The translations under genes and the position numbers were made by a program. Shown here piece after piece: positions 52,534-61,945 of a stretch of 64,000 bases of DNA. How positions within the stretch are numbered: position 1 is the first letter of the stretch; every line of letters begins with the position of its first letter. The DNA is from Desulfobacteraceae bacterium. GTDB lineage: Bacteria > Desulfobacterota > Desulfobacteria > Desulfobacterales > Desulfococcaceae. Location: assembly GCA_011390755.1 (NCBI GenBank), contig JAABRU010000002.1, forward strand, positions 1 to 64,000, in the 5' to 3' direction. Under the pieces are notes generated by a model. That model did not search any database. It saw nothing but the letters and a program-made list of their open reading frames with translations, and was not told where the DNA came from.

Positions 52534-53242
52534 CGATTTTTGAAAATCGTTGTTAATAAAACCTTGTCATACTTTCTGTCAGATGCAAAATTTTGCACAT
52601 GGAAAATGCAGAATCGCGACATGATGCAGATACTCAGTTTGTATAAAATCAAAGGTGGATATTTCATCATTAGATGACACAATGACGCATAACACCAAAT
52701 CTTGCAGCATAACACCAAATCTTGCAAATGGATTCATGGCCTATCTGTTATATTTGATCATGCCATGAAGACAAATCTTAAAACAATTTGCCTGACTGTT
52801 CTGTACCACAGTGATAGGGTCATCATAAAATTTCCCAGAGATTTGAGAATTTATTATAAAAACAGGTCTGAAAAAAATGATGCCCCGGGTTCGCCGTAAA
52901 GATTATGTCTGCAAGCCAAAGTCCGGGTTGGCAATAGTAGAAATGGTTGAAGATGCCTTGCAAAAGGGTTTCCCTGCGGTTCACGGAAAACCTGAAGGTG
53001 TTCTTATAATAAAGCATATAATTTTTCAATAACTTATTTCCGACAGGTCTGTAATGCCGCTTTGACAGATTAAGATGCAAGCTGTTGATTTTATTAAATA
53101 TACAGAAATGTATTGTTTTTAGTATGCGCAATAAAATCAAACGGTTAAGAAACTGTTTTATAAATCCCCGCAGGGTATTTGCCTTTGCGGGATGTTTTTG
53201 ATTGTTAAAAAATTAAGCATCTGATATTAAAATAACTTCTAT
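52534..53242. other. Intergenic region without a supported gene
   Basis: About 700 bp of AT-rich DNA. It includes a perfect tandem duplication of the 20-mer GCATAACACCAAATCTTGCA at 52687-52726. A hairpin CCCGCA/TGCGGG followed by TTTTT lies at 53167-53199 and looks like a terminator, although no gene before it is recognised. Short ORFs lack ribosome sites. Confidence 0.5.
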
Positions 53243-53327
53243 AGTGTTTAAGAAAACAGACTTGGGGGTTCCGGCAGCCCGGGGTGAGGAACGCCCCGGC
53301 TGCCCCAAAATAATTATCTTACACATT
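53243..53327. repeat. AGTGTTTAAG-ended inverted-repeat element
   Basis: 85 bp with ends AGTGTTTAAGAAAA and TTATCTTACACATT, and interior CGGGGTGAGGAACGCCCCGG. It is a shorter relative of the element at 40519-40654. Confidence 0.6.
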
Positions 53328-53410
53328 ATAATATCCAGGTTGCCGGATTTGCACGGCCGCACCTTGCGTTTCCCTTATGCAGAAATACAATGATTTCGGA
53401 GGTAAACTGA

Positions 53411-55111
53411 GTGATACAACAAAACTGCGAACCGCTTCTTCTGCTGGTGGACAATGATAGGAACAGTCTTGACAATATTTTTCCCGTCCTGAAGAATGAA
53501 AAATGCAAAATTGCTGTTGCGGCAAACGGCAGAAATGCTGTCCGCATGGCTGAAAAGCTGCTGCCGGATATGATCCTGCTGGATGTGCAGCTGCCGGATA
53601 CTGACGCTTTTACAGTCTGCCGAAAATTGAAAAGCAGCGCGGAAACAGAAAAAATTCCGGTTATGTTCATGAGCTCCCCCTGTGAAACAGTGGATACAGC
53701 GGAAGGTTTTCAGTCCGACGGTATTGACTGTATTACCAAACCCTTTGAAACTGATGAACTGACAATCCGGATACGGACACATCTGGAGATGAAAAAGCTG
53801 CAGGAAGAACTGCGCGAAGAGCGGAACCGTTTCCTCTGTCTGACCGAAATGACTTCCGAAGGTATTGTGATTCATGATAAGGGGTATATTACAGAAATCA
53901 GCAGGACAGCGGAAAAAATCACCGGTTACAGTATCCGGGACCTGAAGAACAAAAAGATTTATGAACTTTTTATGCCGGAATTCCGTGATCTCCTCCATGA
54001 AAGCATGGGAACAGAAAGTGAGCAGGTCTATGAAGCTCCGGGCAGAAAAAAAGACGGAACTTCTGTCTGCCTGAGAGTAAAAGCCAAAAAAATGCTGCAC
54101 CGGGGAAAAGAAATCAGTATCCTGGTTCTCAGGGATATCCGTCATGAAAAAAAAACGGAGATTGAAAACCCGAAACTCAGATCAATGGTGCAGGCAGGAC
54201 GTTTCGGTGATATGGTGGGAACCAGCCCGGTAATGAAAAAGGTATATGAAGAAATCATACGGGCATCGCTGTCGGATGAAACCCTTATGATTTCCGGTGA
54301 AACCGGAACGGGAAAAGAGCTGGCAGCCCGTATGGTTTTTCAGATCAGCAAAAAATATAAACGGACTTTTGTAAGCGTCAACTGCGCATCGGTTCCGGAA
54401 TCTCTGTTTGAAAGCCAGTTTTTCGGATACTGCAAAGGGGCTTTTACGGGCGCGGACCGGGATATGCCGGGTTTTATTGAACAGGCCAGGGCAGGTACCC
54501 TGTTTCTGGATGAAATCGGTGAACTGAAACCGCAGATGCAGGCAAAACTGCTGAGAGTGATTCAGAACGGGGAATATATGCCCGTAGGTTCTTCCTCCGC
54601 CAGCAGAGCCGATATCCGTATCATTGCCGCAAGCAACCGGGATATCGGGAAAATGGTGCGGGAAGGAAATATGCGCGCTGATTTTTTTCACCGTCTGAAT
54701 GTGATTCATCTGACCATGCCGCCTTTGCGGAATCGCAAAGAAGATATTCCCATGCTGGTTGAATCTTTCCTGTCCCAAAAAATCCGGCCCGGAAACTCTC
54801 CGCTGCATATATCCGAAAAAACAATCCGTCAGCTTTACGACTATGACTGGCCCGGCAATGTGCGGGAACTGTTCAATGTGCTGCGCCGTTACCGGGTGGA
54901 AGGCCGACTGAATCCCGGAGACAGCATCTCCCCGGCAGAATCGGATATTCCCTTTCTTGCAAAAGAACTGCCCCTGAAGGAAGCCGTGGAAGCATTTGAA
55001 GAATTCTATATCAGACGGATTCTTGACCGCTGCAAAGGAAAGAAAAAACAGGCTGCCGAAATTCTGAATCTGAACCGGAGAACCTTATATAATAAATTAA
55101 ACAAATCCTGA
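53411..55111 (+). CDS. Sigma54-dependent response regulator (receiver-PAS-AAA+-Fis)
   Basis: A 566-aa paralogue of the protein at 47686. The GTG start at 53411 follows GGAGG by 8 nt. Receiver domain at 8-125 with Asp58 intact (PDMILLDVQLPDTDA) and Lys in CITKPF. PAS at about 133-250. AAA+ at about 262-490 with GETGTGKE, GAFTGAD, GTLFLDEI and WPGNVREL. Fis HTH at about 525-566 (GKKKQAAEILNLNRRTLYNK). It should activate sigma54 promoters on phosphorylation. No histidine kinase gene is adjacent. It is the nearest upstream gene of the biosynthetic cluster and may control it (inference). Confidence 0.9.
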   Translation: MIQQNCEPLLLLVDNDRNSLDNIFPVLKNEKCKIAVAANGRNAVRMAEKLLPDMILLDVQLPDTDAFTVCRKLKSSAETEKIPVMFMSSPCETVDTAEGFQSDGIDCITKPFETDELTIRIRTHLEMKKLQEELREERNRFLCLTEMTSEGIVIHDKGYITEISRTAEKITGYSIRDLKNKKIYELFMPEFRDLLHESMGTESEQVYEAPGRKKDGTSVCLRVKAKKMLHRGKEISILVLRDIRHEKKTEIENPKLRSMVQAGRFGDMVGTSPVMKKVYEEIIRASLSDETLMISGETGTGKELAARMVFQISKKYKRTFVSVNCASVPESLFESQFFGYCKGAFTGADRDMPGFIEQARAGTLFLDEIGELKPQMQAKLLRVIQNGEYMPVGSSSASRADIRIIAASNRDIGKMVREGNMRADFFHRLNVIHLTMPPLRNRKEDIPMLVESFLSQKIRPGNSPLHISEKTIRQLYDYDWPGNVRELFNVLRRYRVEGRLNPGDSISPAESDIPFLAKELPLKEAVEAFEEFYIRRILDRCKGKKKQAAEILNLNRRTLYNKLNKS

Positions 55112-55201
55112 AAAGCATATGCCTTTCGACAGTTTTGGGGATAACACTATAGTCAATGCCGTTTCCGAAGACTCCCCTCCCCTGAGGGAGGGTGAAAGAA
55201 A

Positions 55202-55353
55202 GGTGTCAGGTGTTCGGTGTCAGGTGTTCGGTGTCAGGTGTTCGGTGTCAGGTGTTCGGTGTCAGGTGTTCGGTGTCAGGTGGTCGGTGTCGGGTGGTCG
55301 GTGTCGGGTGGTCGGTGTCAGGTGGTCGGTGTCAGGTGGTCGGTGTCAGGTGT
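55202..55353. repeat. 14-bp minisatellite (GTGTCAGGTGTTCG)
   Basis: About eleven tandem copies of a 14-bp unit; the later ones read GTGTCAGGTGGTCG or GTGTCGGGTGGTCG. ORFs across it encode only the repetitive VSGVRCQVFGVRC and are not genes. Copy number is probably variable. Confidence 0.9.
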
Positions 55354-55418
55354 CAAATTTCCGGAATTTTTAAGACTCCCCTCCCCCTGAGGGCAATGCT
55401 GCTGCCTTAAGAAAAACC

Positions 55419-55491
55419 GGAGTGCTGAACTTACAGTTTAGCACGTCTTTTATAATAATTTCAGCCTGTCAAACTGTAAGTTTGACACTCC
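55419..55491. repeat. GGAGTGCTGAACTTACAGTT inverted-repeat element, second copy
   Basis: Inverted orientation of the element at 47444-47517, with the same AT-rich centre and AAACTGTAAGTTTGACACTC end. Confidence 0.65.
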
Positions 55492-56098
55492 TCCGATGGA
55501 AAATATTTATATCCTATTGTTTTTTTATATTTTTTTTGCATACTCCCTGTGTTTCGCGGTTTACTGTAAAAAAATGCAAAAATACAAATTTTATACACAA
55601 TATACGGTGTATCGTCCGATGAATTGTTTTGGGAAAAAAGCGGGAATATATATTCCCATTGTCCAATTTATTTCCCAAGTCAGAGATAAGTTGTTTAAAT
55701 GATACTGCTTAACCTTATTATATATTTTTTTATGTGAATTTTATTTCCCGTTTTTATATGTCAGTATTTTTCCATTTTTCCGCACTGATATTTTAAATCA
55801 AATTAAATCAAATAGTTTTATTTATTTTTTATATCCTGGCATTAAATTTGCTTTCAATTATGATACACGGCAGAAAATAAATATTTATAATATTTGGAAT
55901 TGGTTTTTTATGGCACAAATTTGATGATCCCGAAAAAAAGTCAGAACCGAAAATTTTGACCGCATTATCATGCGGCAGATTTTTTCCCTGACGGTTTTTT
56001 TTACAGGTTCAGCAAATTTGCAACCCTCTCTGAAACACGCTTTTTCAGGCCGGATTCACAGGTTTTCCAACCGGAAAATACTGTTAGGGGAATCAGGT
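55492..56098. other. AT-rich intergenic region before the biosynthetic cluster
   Basis: About 600 bp, strongly AT-rich, without a convincing gene. Its length and composition suit a regulatory region for the genes that follow, but no sigma54 box could be fixed by eye. Confidence 0.45.
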
Positions 56099-56293
56099 AT
56101 GAATGATAATTTTGAAAATAAAAACCAGGACCATCCCTATAACCTTCAGAAAGCAGTGGAAAGATTTGAAAGCGGGTACCTGGCCAATGTCCTTCAGCTG
56201 TGCGAAGGGGATAAAAAAAAGACTGCTGAACTGCTTGGCATCCAAAACAGAATACTTGAGCAGAAAATCCGGAAATACGGAATAATGATCTGA
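56099..56293 (+). CDS. Orphan Fis-type DNA-binding protein (64 aa)
   Basis: From ATG 56099 the product is NDNFENKNQDHPYNLQKAVE, RFESGYLANVLQLCEGDKKK, TAELLGIQNRILEQKIRKYG. It aligns with the C-terminal Fis helix-turn-helix of NtrC proteins, including the two regulators in this window (EAVEAFEEFYIRRILDRCKG, then KKKQAAEILNLNRRTLYNK). There is no AAA+ or receiver domain. It is either a small stand-alone regulator or a stub left from a larger activator. Position at the head of the cluster suggests local control. Confidence 0.65.
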   Translation: MNDNFENKNQDHPYNLQKAVERFESGYLANVLQLCEGDKKKTAELLGIQNRILEQKIRKYGIMI

Positions 56294-56412
56294 AGAACAA
56301 AAAACCGGCTGAAAAAATCCGAGTGTCCGGAAAAATCGGATTTCTGCCGGATCCGGATATTTATCATATTCTTAATTATTAATAAAAAATGCATGAACAG
56401 GAGAGACCGAAA

Positions 56413-57105
56413 ATGGACAGCACGGGAAACGAAAACGTATTAGAAGGAACAGCGGTAAATGTATCAGCAGAATACCTGGACAAACTGATCCGCCGTCATG
56501 TCTGGGCAGCTATGGGAATCGGTCTTGTTCCGCTTCCGATTGCAGATATGATCGGTCTGACAGCGATTCAGTTGAATCTTGTCAGGAAAATTGCAAAGGC
56601 CTACGAAATCCCCTTTCTCAAAGACAAAGTCAAAAACACACTGATCACCCTGCTCGGAAGTGCAATTCCTTCCGCAACCGGTCTTCCCCTGGCAGTCAGC
56701 ATCAGCAAAACCGTTCCGGTCATCGGCTGGACTGCCGGAGCCGTGTCCATGCCGATTGTTGCCGGAGCCGCCACATATGCGGTCGGCAGGGTTTTTGTCC
56801 AGCACTTTGCCTCCGGAGGCACTTTTCTTACTTTTGATCCGGATAAAGTAAAAGATTACTTTGCAAAAATGTTTGACAAAGGAAAAGAGATGGTTTCCGG
56901 AGAAAACGGTAAAACAGCGGCGGATGCAGAGAAAATCAGGGAGGATCAGGTAAAAGAGCATCAGGAAGAAGGGAATCAGGAAACAAAAGAAGAGAAAAAA
57001 AGCAGCGGCAAAGCCGATAAAAATGACCGGGGCATCCGGCAGACAGAGAAAAAAACAGATGAGGGAGCAGATAAAAAAACGGAAACGGAGAAAAAAGGAA
57101 AGTGA
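56413..57105 (+). CDS. DUF697-family membrane protein with charged tail
   Basis: A 230-aa protein from ATG 56413, which has AGGAGAG 8 nt upstream (an ATG at 56389 would give 238 aa). Residues about 20-145 are the DUF697 region (IRRHVWAAMGIGLVPLPIAD, MIGLTAIQLNLVRKIAKAYE), with Gly/Ala-rich hydrophobic hairpins (TGLPLAVSISKTVPVIGWTA) likely in the membrane. Residues 160-230 are a Lys/Glu-rich tail. The DUF697 role is unknown; it often accompanies GTPases or stress proteins. Its stop overlaps the radical SAM start as GTGA. Confidence 0.72.
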   Translation: MDSTGNENVLEGTAVNVSAEYLDKLIRRHVWAAMGIGLVPLPIADMIGLTAIQLNLVRKIAKAYEIPFLKDKVKNTLITLLGSAIPSATGLPLAVSISKTVPVIGWTAGAVSMPIVAGAATYAVGRVFVQHFASGGTFLTFDPDKVKDYFAKMFDKGKEMVSGENGKTAADAEKIREDQVKEHQEEGNQETKEEKKSSGKADKNDRGIRQTEKKTDEGADKKTETEKKGK

Positions 57106-58394
57106 TTAATGCACAGGAACCCATAGCTGATAAAAAGAGTTCACTGCCCCCGCCTTCCCGGAAGGGATTTGTTACAAACTACCCTCCTTTCCGGCAGTGG
57201 AAAAACACGGAGGGCGAAGAAATATCACCCGCGGCCCCCATAAATATTTATGTGCATATCCCCTTCTGCCTTCAGCGATGTGCATACTGTTATTATAAAA
57301 CCAATGAACTGAGGGATAAAAGGTCATATCTTGACAGATACGTCAATGCTGTCTGCCGGGAAATCGGACTGGCTGCTTCTCAGTTTCATTTGGGAGAAAG
57401 GTCTGTGGCATCGGTCTATTTCGGAGGCGGAACCCCTACTGTTTTGAAACAGGAGCAGTTAGAGCAGATCACAGAATGCCTTCATCAGCATTTGAATATC
57501 GGCACACCGGAATTTACTGTTGAGGCTGAACCTGTCACACTTACACAGAAAAAGGCAGATACTTTAAAAAAACTCGGAGTCAACCGAATCAGTCTGGGGG
57601 TGCAGTCTTTCAGTGATGAAATCCTTGGTATCTGCAACCGTCTGGATAATGAGGAAAAGGTACGCAAATCCATAGACCTGGCGCAGGGAACCGGTGCGGC
57701 GGTAAATATTGATCTTCTGAGCGGACTTGCAGGCGAAAGCACTGAGACATGGAAATACACCATAGATCGTGCGCTTGCAGCCGGTGCTGAAAGCATAACC
57801 GTCTATAAAATGGAACTTTATGCCAACACGGATTATTACAAAAGCCTTCGCAGAAAGGAAATCGTGCTTCCTTCTGATGAGCAGGAACTTGAGTTCATGC
57901 GCTATGCCCTGGACCGGTTTGCACAGGCCCGGTATCTTCCCTGGTGTTTTTTTACATTTACCAAAAACGGGCAGTATAAAAATATATACGCTTCCACTCT
58001 CTGGCAGGGGGCGGACTGTTATGCTTTTGGTGCATCGGGTTTTGGAAACATGGGCAGTTATCTGTATCAGAATACAAATGATGACAAAAAATACATGGAA
58101 CTTGCGGAAGCAGGAATACTGCCCGTTAACCGGGGGTACCGCATGACAGGTCTGGATGAAATCATACGGACGGTCATGCTTGGAATGAAACTGGTGCAGT
58201 TTGACCTGAAAGCATTTCAGCGTAAATACGGTTTCAGGCTGGAATCCCTGTGTTTTTCAGTCCTGGAAAAGCTTGCATCAGAGAATTTTATCACCTTATC
58301 CGAAGACGAAATCAGTTTAACGGAAAAAGGCATATTATACGGAGATTATACAGGAAAATGTCTTGCCGGACCGCTCATGGATATGAAGCAGTGA
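57102..58394 (+). CDS. Radical SAM enzyme, HemN/HemW-like
   Basis: A 430-aa protein with a GTG start overlapping the preceding stop (GTGA). The 4Fe-4S motif is CLQRCAYC (Cys56, Cys60, Cys63), followed by FGGGTPT, the E/S-rich SAM-binding segments FTVEAEPVTL and NRISLGVQSFSDEIL, and the HemN-type C-terminal region (DEIIRTVMLGMKL, FITLSEDEISLTEKG). HemN-like enzymes outside haem synthesis catalyse radical methylations, cyclopropanations and similar steps in natural-product pathways. In this cluster a tailoring role on a polyketide or lipid is inferred. Its stop overlaps the sulfotransferase start. Confidence 0.82.
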   Translation: MINAQEPIADKKSSLPPPSRKGFVTNYPPFRQWKNTEGEEISPAAPINIYVHIPFCLQRCAYCYYKTNELRDKRSYLDRYVNAVCREIGLAASQFHLGERSVASVYFGGGTPTVLKQEQLEQITECLHQHLNIGTPEFTVEAEPVTLTQKKADTLKKLGVNRISLGVQSFSDEILGICNRLDNEEKVRKSIDLAQGTGAAVNIDLLSGLAGESTETWKYTIDRALAAGAESITVYKMELYANTDYYKSLRRKEIVLPSDEQELEFMRYALDRFAQARYLPWCFFTFTKNGQYKNIYASTLWQGADCYAFGASGFGNMGSYLYQNTNDDKKYMELAEAGILPVNRGYRMTGLDEIIRTVMLGMKLVQFDLKAFQRKYGFRLESLCFSVLEKLASENFITLSEDEISLTEKGILYGDYTGKCLAGPLMDMKQ

Positions 58395-59659
58395 AACAAA
58401 ACGATTTCCGCTTTCTGACTATCGGGGAAATTGATGAAATGACCGCCGATATTCTTTCAGGTGCGGAAAAGGCAATGATGCCTGAGCATGAATTTTCCCA
58501 CCTGACCCGCAGTGTCAGGGATCTGCGGCAGCAATGGGAAAGCACATATTCCCGATTTCAAAATGATGCATCCGCGGAGCTGATCTGCAGAGATTTGCTT
58601 CTGAGATTTTATGAGAAAATCTCGAACCATATCCCCAGGTACCTTTCTGATAATAAAAATGGCGGAAAAGCCGTCCTGTCAATTCGCTCGATGCTGTTTA
58701 CAAAACCTTCGGGGAAAATACGAATCAGCAGAAAGGAAATTGAAAGACAAAAGCGGAAAACCGAATCAGGCGGGGCAGAAAAAAAAATCCGGGTGCCGGA
58801 TTTTGAAAAACCGGTTTTTATCATTTCCGCCCCCAGAGCAGGCAGTACACTTTTATTTGAAACTTTGTCGCAATTCCCGGATATGTGGACTATCGGCCGG
58901 GAGAGCCATGATACGATTGAAGGGATTCCCGGTCTTCATCCATCGGCAAAGGATTACGCCTCAAACCGCCTGACACAGTCAGATCTTAGCCCGGACATTG
59001 CATCCCTTCTCCGGGAACGGTTTGCCCTGCAGTTGGAAGACAGGGAGGGGCGGGCTTTTTTTGATATTCCGGCCTGTCATCAGTCTGAAAAAGTCCGGTT
59101 TGTTGAAAAAACGCCTAAAAACGCTCTTCGCATACCTTTCCTCAGGGCAGCGTTTCCCGAAGCCCTGTTTATCATTTTGTACAGGGAAGCAAAGGAGAAC
59201 ATAAGCAGTCTTATGCAGGGGTGGCGGTCGCGCCGCTTTGTGGCCTATCGGGATATTCCGGGCTGGCCTTACAAAGAATGGAGCTTTCTTCTGGTCCGGG
59301 GCTGGCAGTCCATGAAAGACCGTTCCCTGGCAGAAATCGCAGCTTTTCAGTGGAAAACAGCAAACAGCTGTATTCTGGAGGATTTGAAAAATCTGCCCGC
59401 TTCTTCATGGTATCCGGTATGCTATGCCGATCTGATTCGGGAGCAGAAAAAAACCGTGGAAGGCATTGCAGAATTTGCAGGACTTCAGTGGGACAGGCAT
59501 ATTAAAGAGATCATTTCCCGGCCTCTGCCGGTATCCAGACTGTCTTTGTCTGCCCCGGCCCCGGACAAGTGGAGGAAGAATGAAGAAGCAGTTACTGCGG
59601 TCCTGCCTTCGGTGCAGTCTGTTGAAAGCAGCCTGAAAAAACTGAACAGTTACAGGTGA
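58391..59659 (+). CDS. Sulfotransferase-family protein
   Basis: A 422-aa protein. GTG 58391 overlaps the radical SAM stop as GTGA and is preferred to a longer frame inside that gene. The PAPS-binding loop is FIISAPRAGSTLLFETLSQF, and the second PAPS contact is probably in VEKTPKNALRIPFLRAAFPE and ALFIILYREAKENI. The first 140 residues are an extra helical region. Such enzymes transfer sulfate to hydroxyls, and in PKS lines can also trigger terminal-alkene formation. Here it presumably tailors the cluster product (inference). Confidence 0.8.
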   Translation: MKQNDFRFLTIGEIDEMTADILSGAEKAMMPEHEFSHLTRSVRDLRQQWESTYSRFQNDASAELICRDLLLRFYEKISNHIPRYLSDNKNGGKAVLSIRSMLFTKPSGKIRISRKEIERQKRKTESGGAEKKIRVPDFEKPVFIISAPRAGSTLLFETLSQFPDMWTIGRESHDTIEGIPGLHPSAKDYASNRLTQSDLSPDIASLLRERFALQLEDREGRAFFDIPACHQSEKVRFVEKTPKNALRIPFLRAAFPEALFIILYREAKENISSLMQGWRSRRFVAYRDIPGWPYKEWSFLLVRGWQSMKDRSLAEIAAFQWKTANSCILEDLKNLPASSWYPVCYADLIREQKKTVEGIAEFAGLQWDRHIKEIISRPLPVSRLSLSAPAPDKWRKNEEAVTAVLPSVQSVESSLKKLNSYR

Positions 59660-59675
59660 TTTTCTGAAAAAATGG

Positions 59676-59910
59676 GTAGTGGCTCAAATCCGCTGATTCC
59701 CCTGCCCTCCCCCGGTGGGAGGGGCAATGCTGTTGACTTAAGCAAAAAACTCCCTCCCCCGGCGGGGGAGGGGTGGGGAGGGGGAGAAACAGGCTGTTGT
59801 AAATACAGTCTGTTTCCACCCTCCCCCTGCCCCTCCCTCAAGGGAGGGGAGTTTTAAGGCAACAGCATTGGGTGGGAGGGGAGACCTTATCAGGGGATTT
59901 GACCCACTAC
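59676..59910. repeat. GTAGTGG(C)TCAAA-ended element, copy 2, with nested G/C-rich palindromes
   Basis: The ends GTAGTGGCTCAAATCC and GGATTTGACCCACTAC are inverted. The interior is filled with CCCTCCCC/GGGGAGGG palindromes like those near 28400, 47550 and 55180. It lies between the sulfotransferase and carrier-protein genes of the cluster. Confidence 0.7.
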
Positions 59911-59946
59911 CATATAATAAAATGGAAAGGGAGTAAGAGAATTCAT

Positions 59947-60204
59947 ATGGATGATAAAATTATCAGCAGGTTAAAAAAAATTATTGCAGAAGAGCTGGAT
60001 GTAAATATTCGTGTGGAAGACATTGATGAGAATGCCTCTTTATTTGAGGAGGGGCTGGGCCTGGATTCTGTTGTTATTGTGGAACTGATAACTTTAATTG
60101 AAAAACATTTTCAGTTTCAGTTTTCAGAAGAGGAATTAGGTATGGAGCAGTTCCGGAATCTGCGGACAATAGCCCGGGTCATTTCAGACCATCAGGCGCA
60201 GTGA
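59947..60204 (+). CDS. Acyl carrier protein
   Basis: An 85-aa protein from ATG 59947. The fold is typical: DKIISRLKKIIAEELDVNIR, then EEGLGLDSVVIVELITLIEK, with Ser41 in the LDSV motif as the phosphopantetheine site, and FSEEELGMEQFRNLRTIARV at the end. A free-standing carrier of this type in a PKS/NRPS cluster loads or transfers acyl groups to the assembly line. The frame before the ATG reads through repeats and was excluded. Confidence 0.9.
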   Translation: MDDKIISRLKKIIAEELDVNIRVEDIDENASLFEEGLGLDSVVIVELITLIEKHFQFQFSEEELGMEQFRNLRTIARVISDHQAQ

Positions 60205-60405
60205 AAGCCCTTTTTTTGTTTTTACCTGATATTCAATGTCATTGACTTATTAAGGAACGGGTACGAAATAAGGGACTCAGAAAAAGATAATTCCCCCGGT
60301 TCGTCCCGTCAGCAGAGACGAAACAAAGGTTTGGCATATTTCTGCCGGACAGTTTCAGAGGGTTTATTTTTTGCCGAGTACCTAACCTGACCATTTGAAA
60401 ATCGG

Positions 60406-60552
60406 GTAGCGGGTCAGACCGGTTGATTTTTATAACCACAGAGAACACAGGGTTTTCACAGAGAGACACAGGGAAAAACTCTTTTACATCCCTCCGACCC
60501 TCTGTGTCTTCTCTGTTTCCTGATGACAGATCAGCGGATCTGACCCCCTGCC
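60406..60552. repeat. GTAG(C)GGGTCAGA-ended element, copy 3
   Basis: Starts GTAGCGGGTCAGACCGGTTG and ends near CGGATCTGACCCCCTGCC. It carries the same ACCACAGAGAACACAGGGTT interior as the copies at 52218 and 60667. Flanking sequence (AAGGAACGGGTACGAAAT, CATTTGAAAATCGG) is shared with copy 4, so a larger segment was duplicated. Confidence 0.7.
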
Positions 60553-60666
60553 GGAAACCGGCACATCCGTTTTTCAGGGGATCCGCAGGATGAAATGAGC
60601 AACTTATTTCGGACTCATTCCTTATTAAGGAACGGGTACGAAATAACCTGAGCATTTGAAAATCGG

Positions 60667-60836
60667 GTAGCGGGTCAGACCGGTTGATTTTTATAACCAC
60701 AGAGAACACAGGGTTTTCACAGAGAGGCACAGAGAAAAACTCACACATCCCTCTGTGTCTTCTCTGTGTCCCCTGTGTTTTACCGCAGGGAGGATTCTGT
60801 TTCCTGATGACAGATCAGCGGATCTGACCCACTGCC
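60667..60836. repeat. GTAG(C)GGGTCAGA-ended element, copy 4
   Basis: Nearly identical to copy 3, ending CGGATCTGACCCACTGCC. The two lie in a tandem duplication of about 260 bp that fills the gap between the carrier protein and the outer-membrane gene. Confidence 0.7.
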
Positions 60837-60950
60837 GAAAATCGGCACATCCGTTTTTCAAGGAAACGGTATTGTGCATACGCCCTTTACGGAATCAGAG
60901 GGGGACGGATTACATAAAGTGGTGTGACAGGTATATGTAAGGAGAAAAAA

Positions 60951-61928
60951 ATGAAGATTTTTTCAAAAAATGCGGTTTTTTTTCTGATGATCTCAATGAT
61001 ATCAATGATCTCAGTGTTTTTTGTACAGACATCATTCGGCAGTGATGATCAGCAGGCGGGTCAGCAGACGCAGAAGGTTTCAAATGAGAGCTGGATTTCC
61101 AATGGTGAGGAACTGGGCGAGGACTGGTGGCTTAAAAATGCGAAAAAATATGCACCGCTGCCCCGGCCCCTGCTCTATCATTTTGAAGGAAGCTATGCCT
61201 ATTCGGAACAGGGCGGAAATGTAGATGCAAAAAAGCATAAAGGTGAAACTGAACTGACATTAAGAAAAAATTTATTCACAGGTATTACAACCTATACCAT
61301 AGGTAAAACCGAAACGACGATTAATCTCCTTGAAAAAAACACCTCTTTGGACAATCAGAGCTTCCGTCAGGCACTAAGATATGCGATTACAGACAGAATA
61401 TCAGCGACTGCCGGTATTTCATGGGAGAGAAATGAAACAAAATATCTGAAAGACCGTTTTGTATATTTCGGGGGATTAAGGGCCATGATCGTTGATATGC
61501 CCAAACTGGATATAATGGTGGGGGGATTTTACAGTTATACAGACACATCATATCTGAACGAAAACATACAGGATATAAAAAAATATGCCAAATTTCCATC
61601 CCAGGAGGATTACAGGTCTGATGCTCTGTATTTTAGTCAGAAATTACGATGGAAAATAACTGACAAAATCAGTTTTTCAGAACGGGCGGATTATATGATG
61701 TTTTTGGATGATACGGAATACTATTTCTGGAAGCTGGACCTGTCTCTGAATTTTAAACTGACAAAATCCGTTTCTTTTTTCACATCATATTCAGTTAATT
61801 ATGATAATAATTCCTTTGTTGAAGCAGTTCAGGATTATCTTGCCGCTGTCGAAGCATCGGGTACGAGTGCCGGTAAAATGGAAACAACGGATACGTCACT
61901 TAATATTGGAATCAGATTTGAATTTTAA
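60951..61928 (+). CDS. Probable outer-membrane beta-barrel protein
   Basis: A 325-aa protein from ATG 60951 (AAGGAG upstream). A signal peptide (about 1-30, ending SFGS) precedes a polar segment and then about 12 alternating amphipathic strands (HFEGSYAYSEQGG; ITTYTIGKTETTINLL; LRYAITDRISATAGISWERN). It ends NIGIRFEF with the C-terminal Phe of outer-membrane barrels. It recalls DUF481-like proteins but no family is certain. It lies inside the biosynthetic cluster, 17 bp before the condensation gene, and may export or anchor the product. Confidence 0.65.
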   Translation: MKIFSKNAVFFLMISMISMISVFFVQTSFGSDDQQAGQQTQKVSNESWISNGEELGEDWWLKNAKKYAPLPRPLLYHFEGSYAYSEQGGNVDAKKHKGETELTLRKNLFTGITTYTIGKTETTINLLEKNTSLDNQSFRQALRYAITDRISATAGISWERNETKYLKDRFVYFGGLRAMIVDMPKLDIMVGGFYSYTDTSYLNENIQDIKKYAKFPSQEDYRSDALYFSQKLRWKITDKISFSERADYMMFLDDTEYYFWKLDLSLNFKLTKSVSFFTSYSVNYDNNSFVEAVQDYLAAVEASGTSAGKMETTDTSLNIGIRFEF

Positions 61929-61945
61929 AATAAAAGAGGGGTGCC

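Noticed and set aside
52823-53140. 105-aa minus-strand ORF in the intergenic region
   Set aside because: Unusual composition and no ribosome site; no recognisable domain.
55119-55410. Small ORFs encoding VSGVRCQVFGVRC repeats
   Set aside because: They are translations of the 14-bp minisatellite and exist in several frames; no ribosome site.
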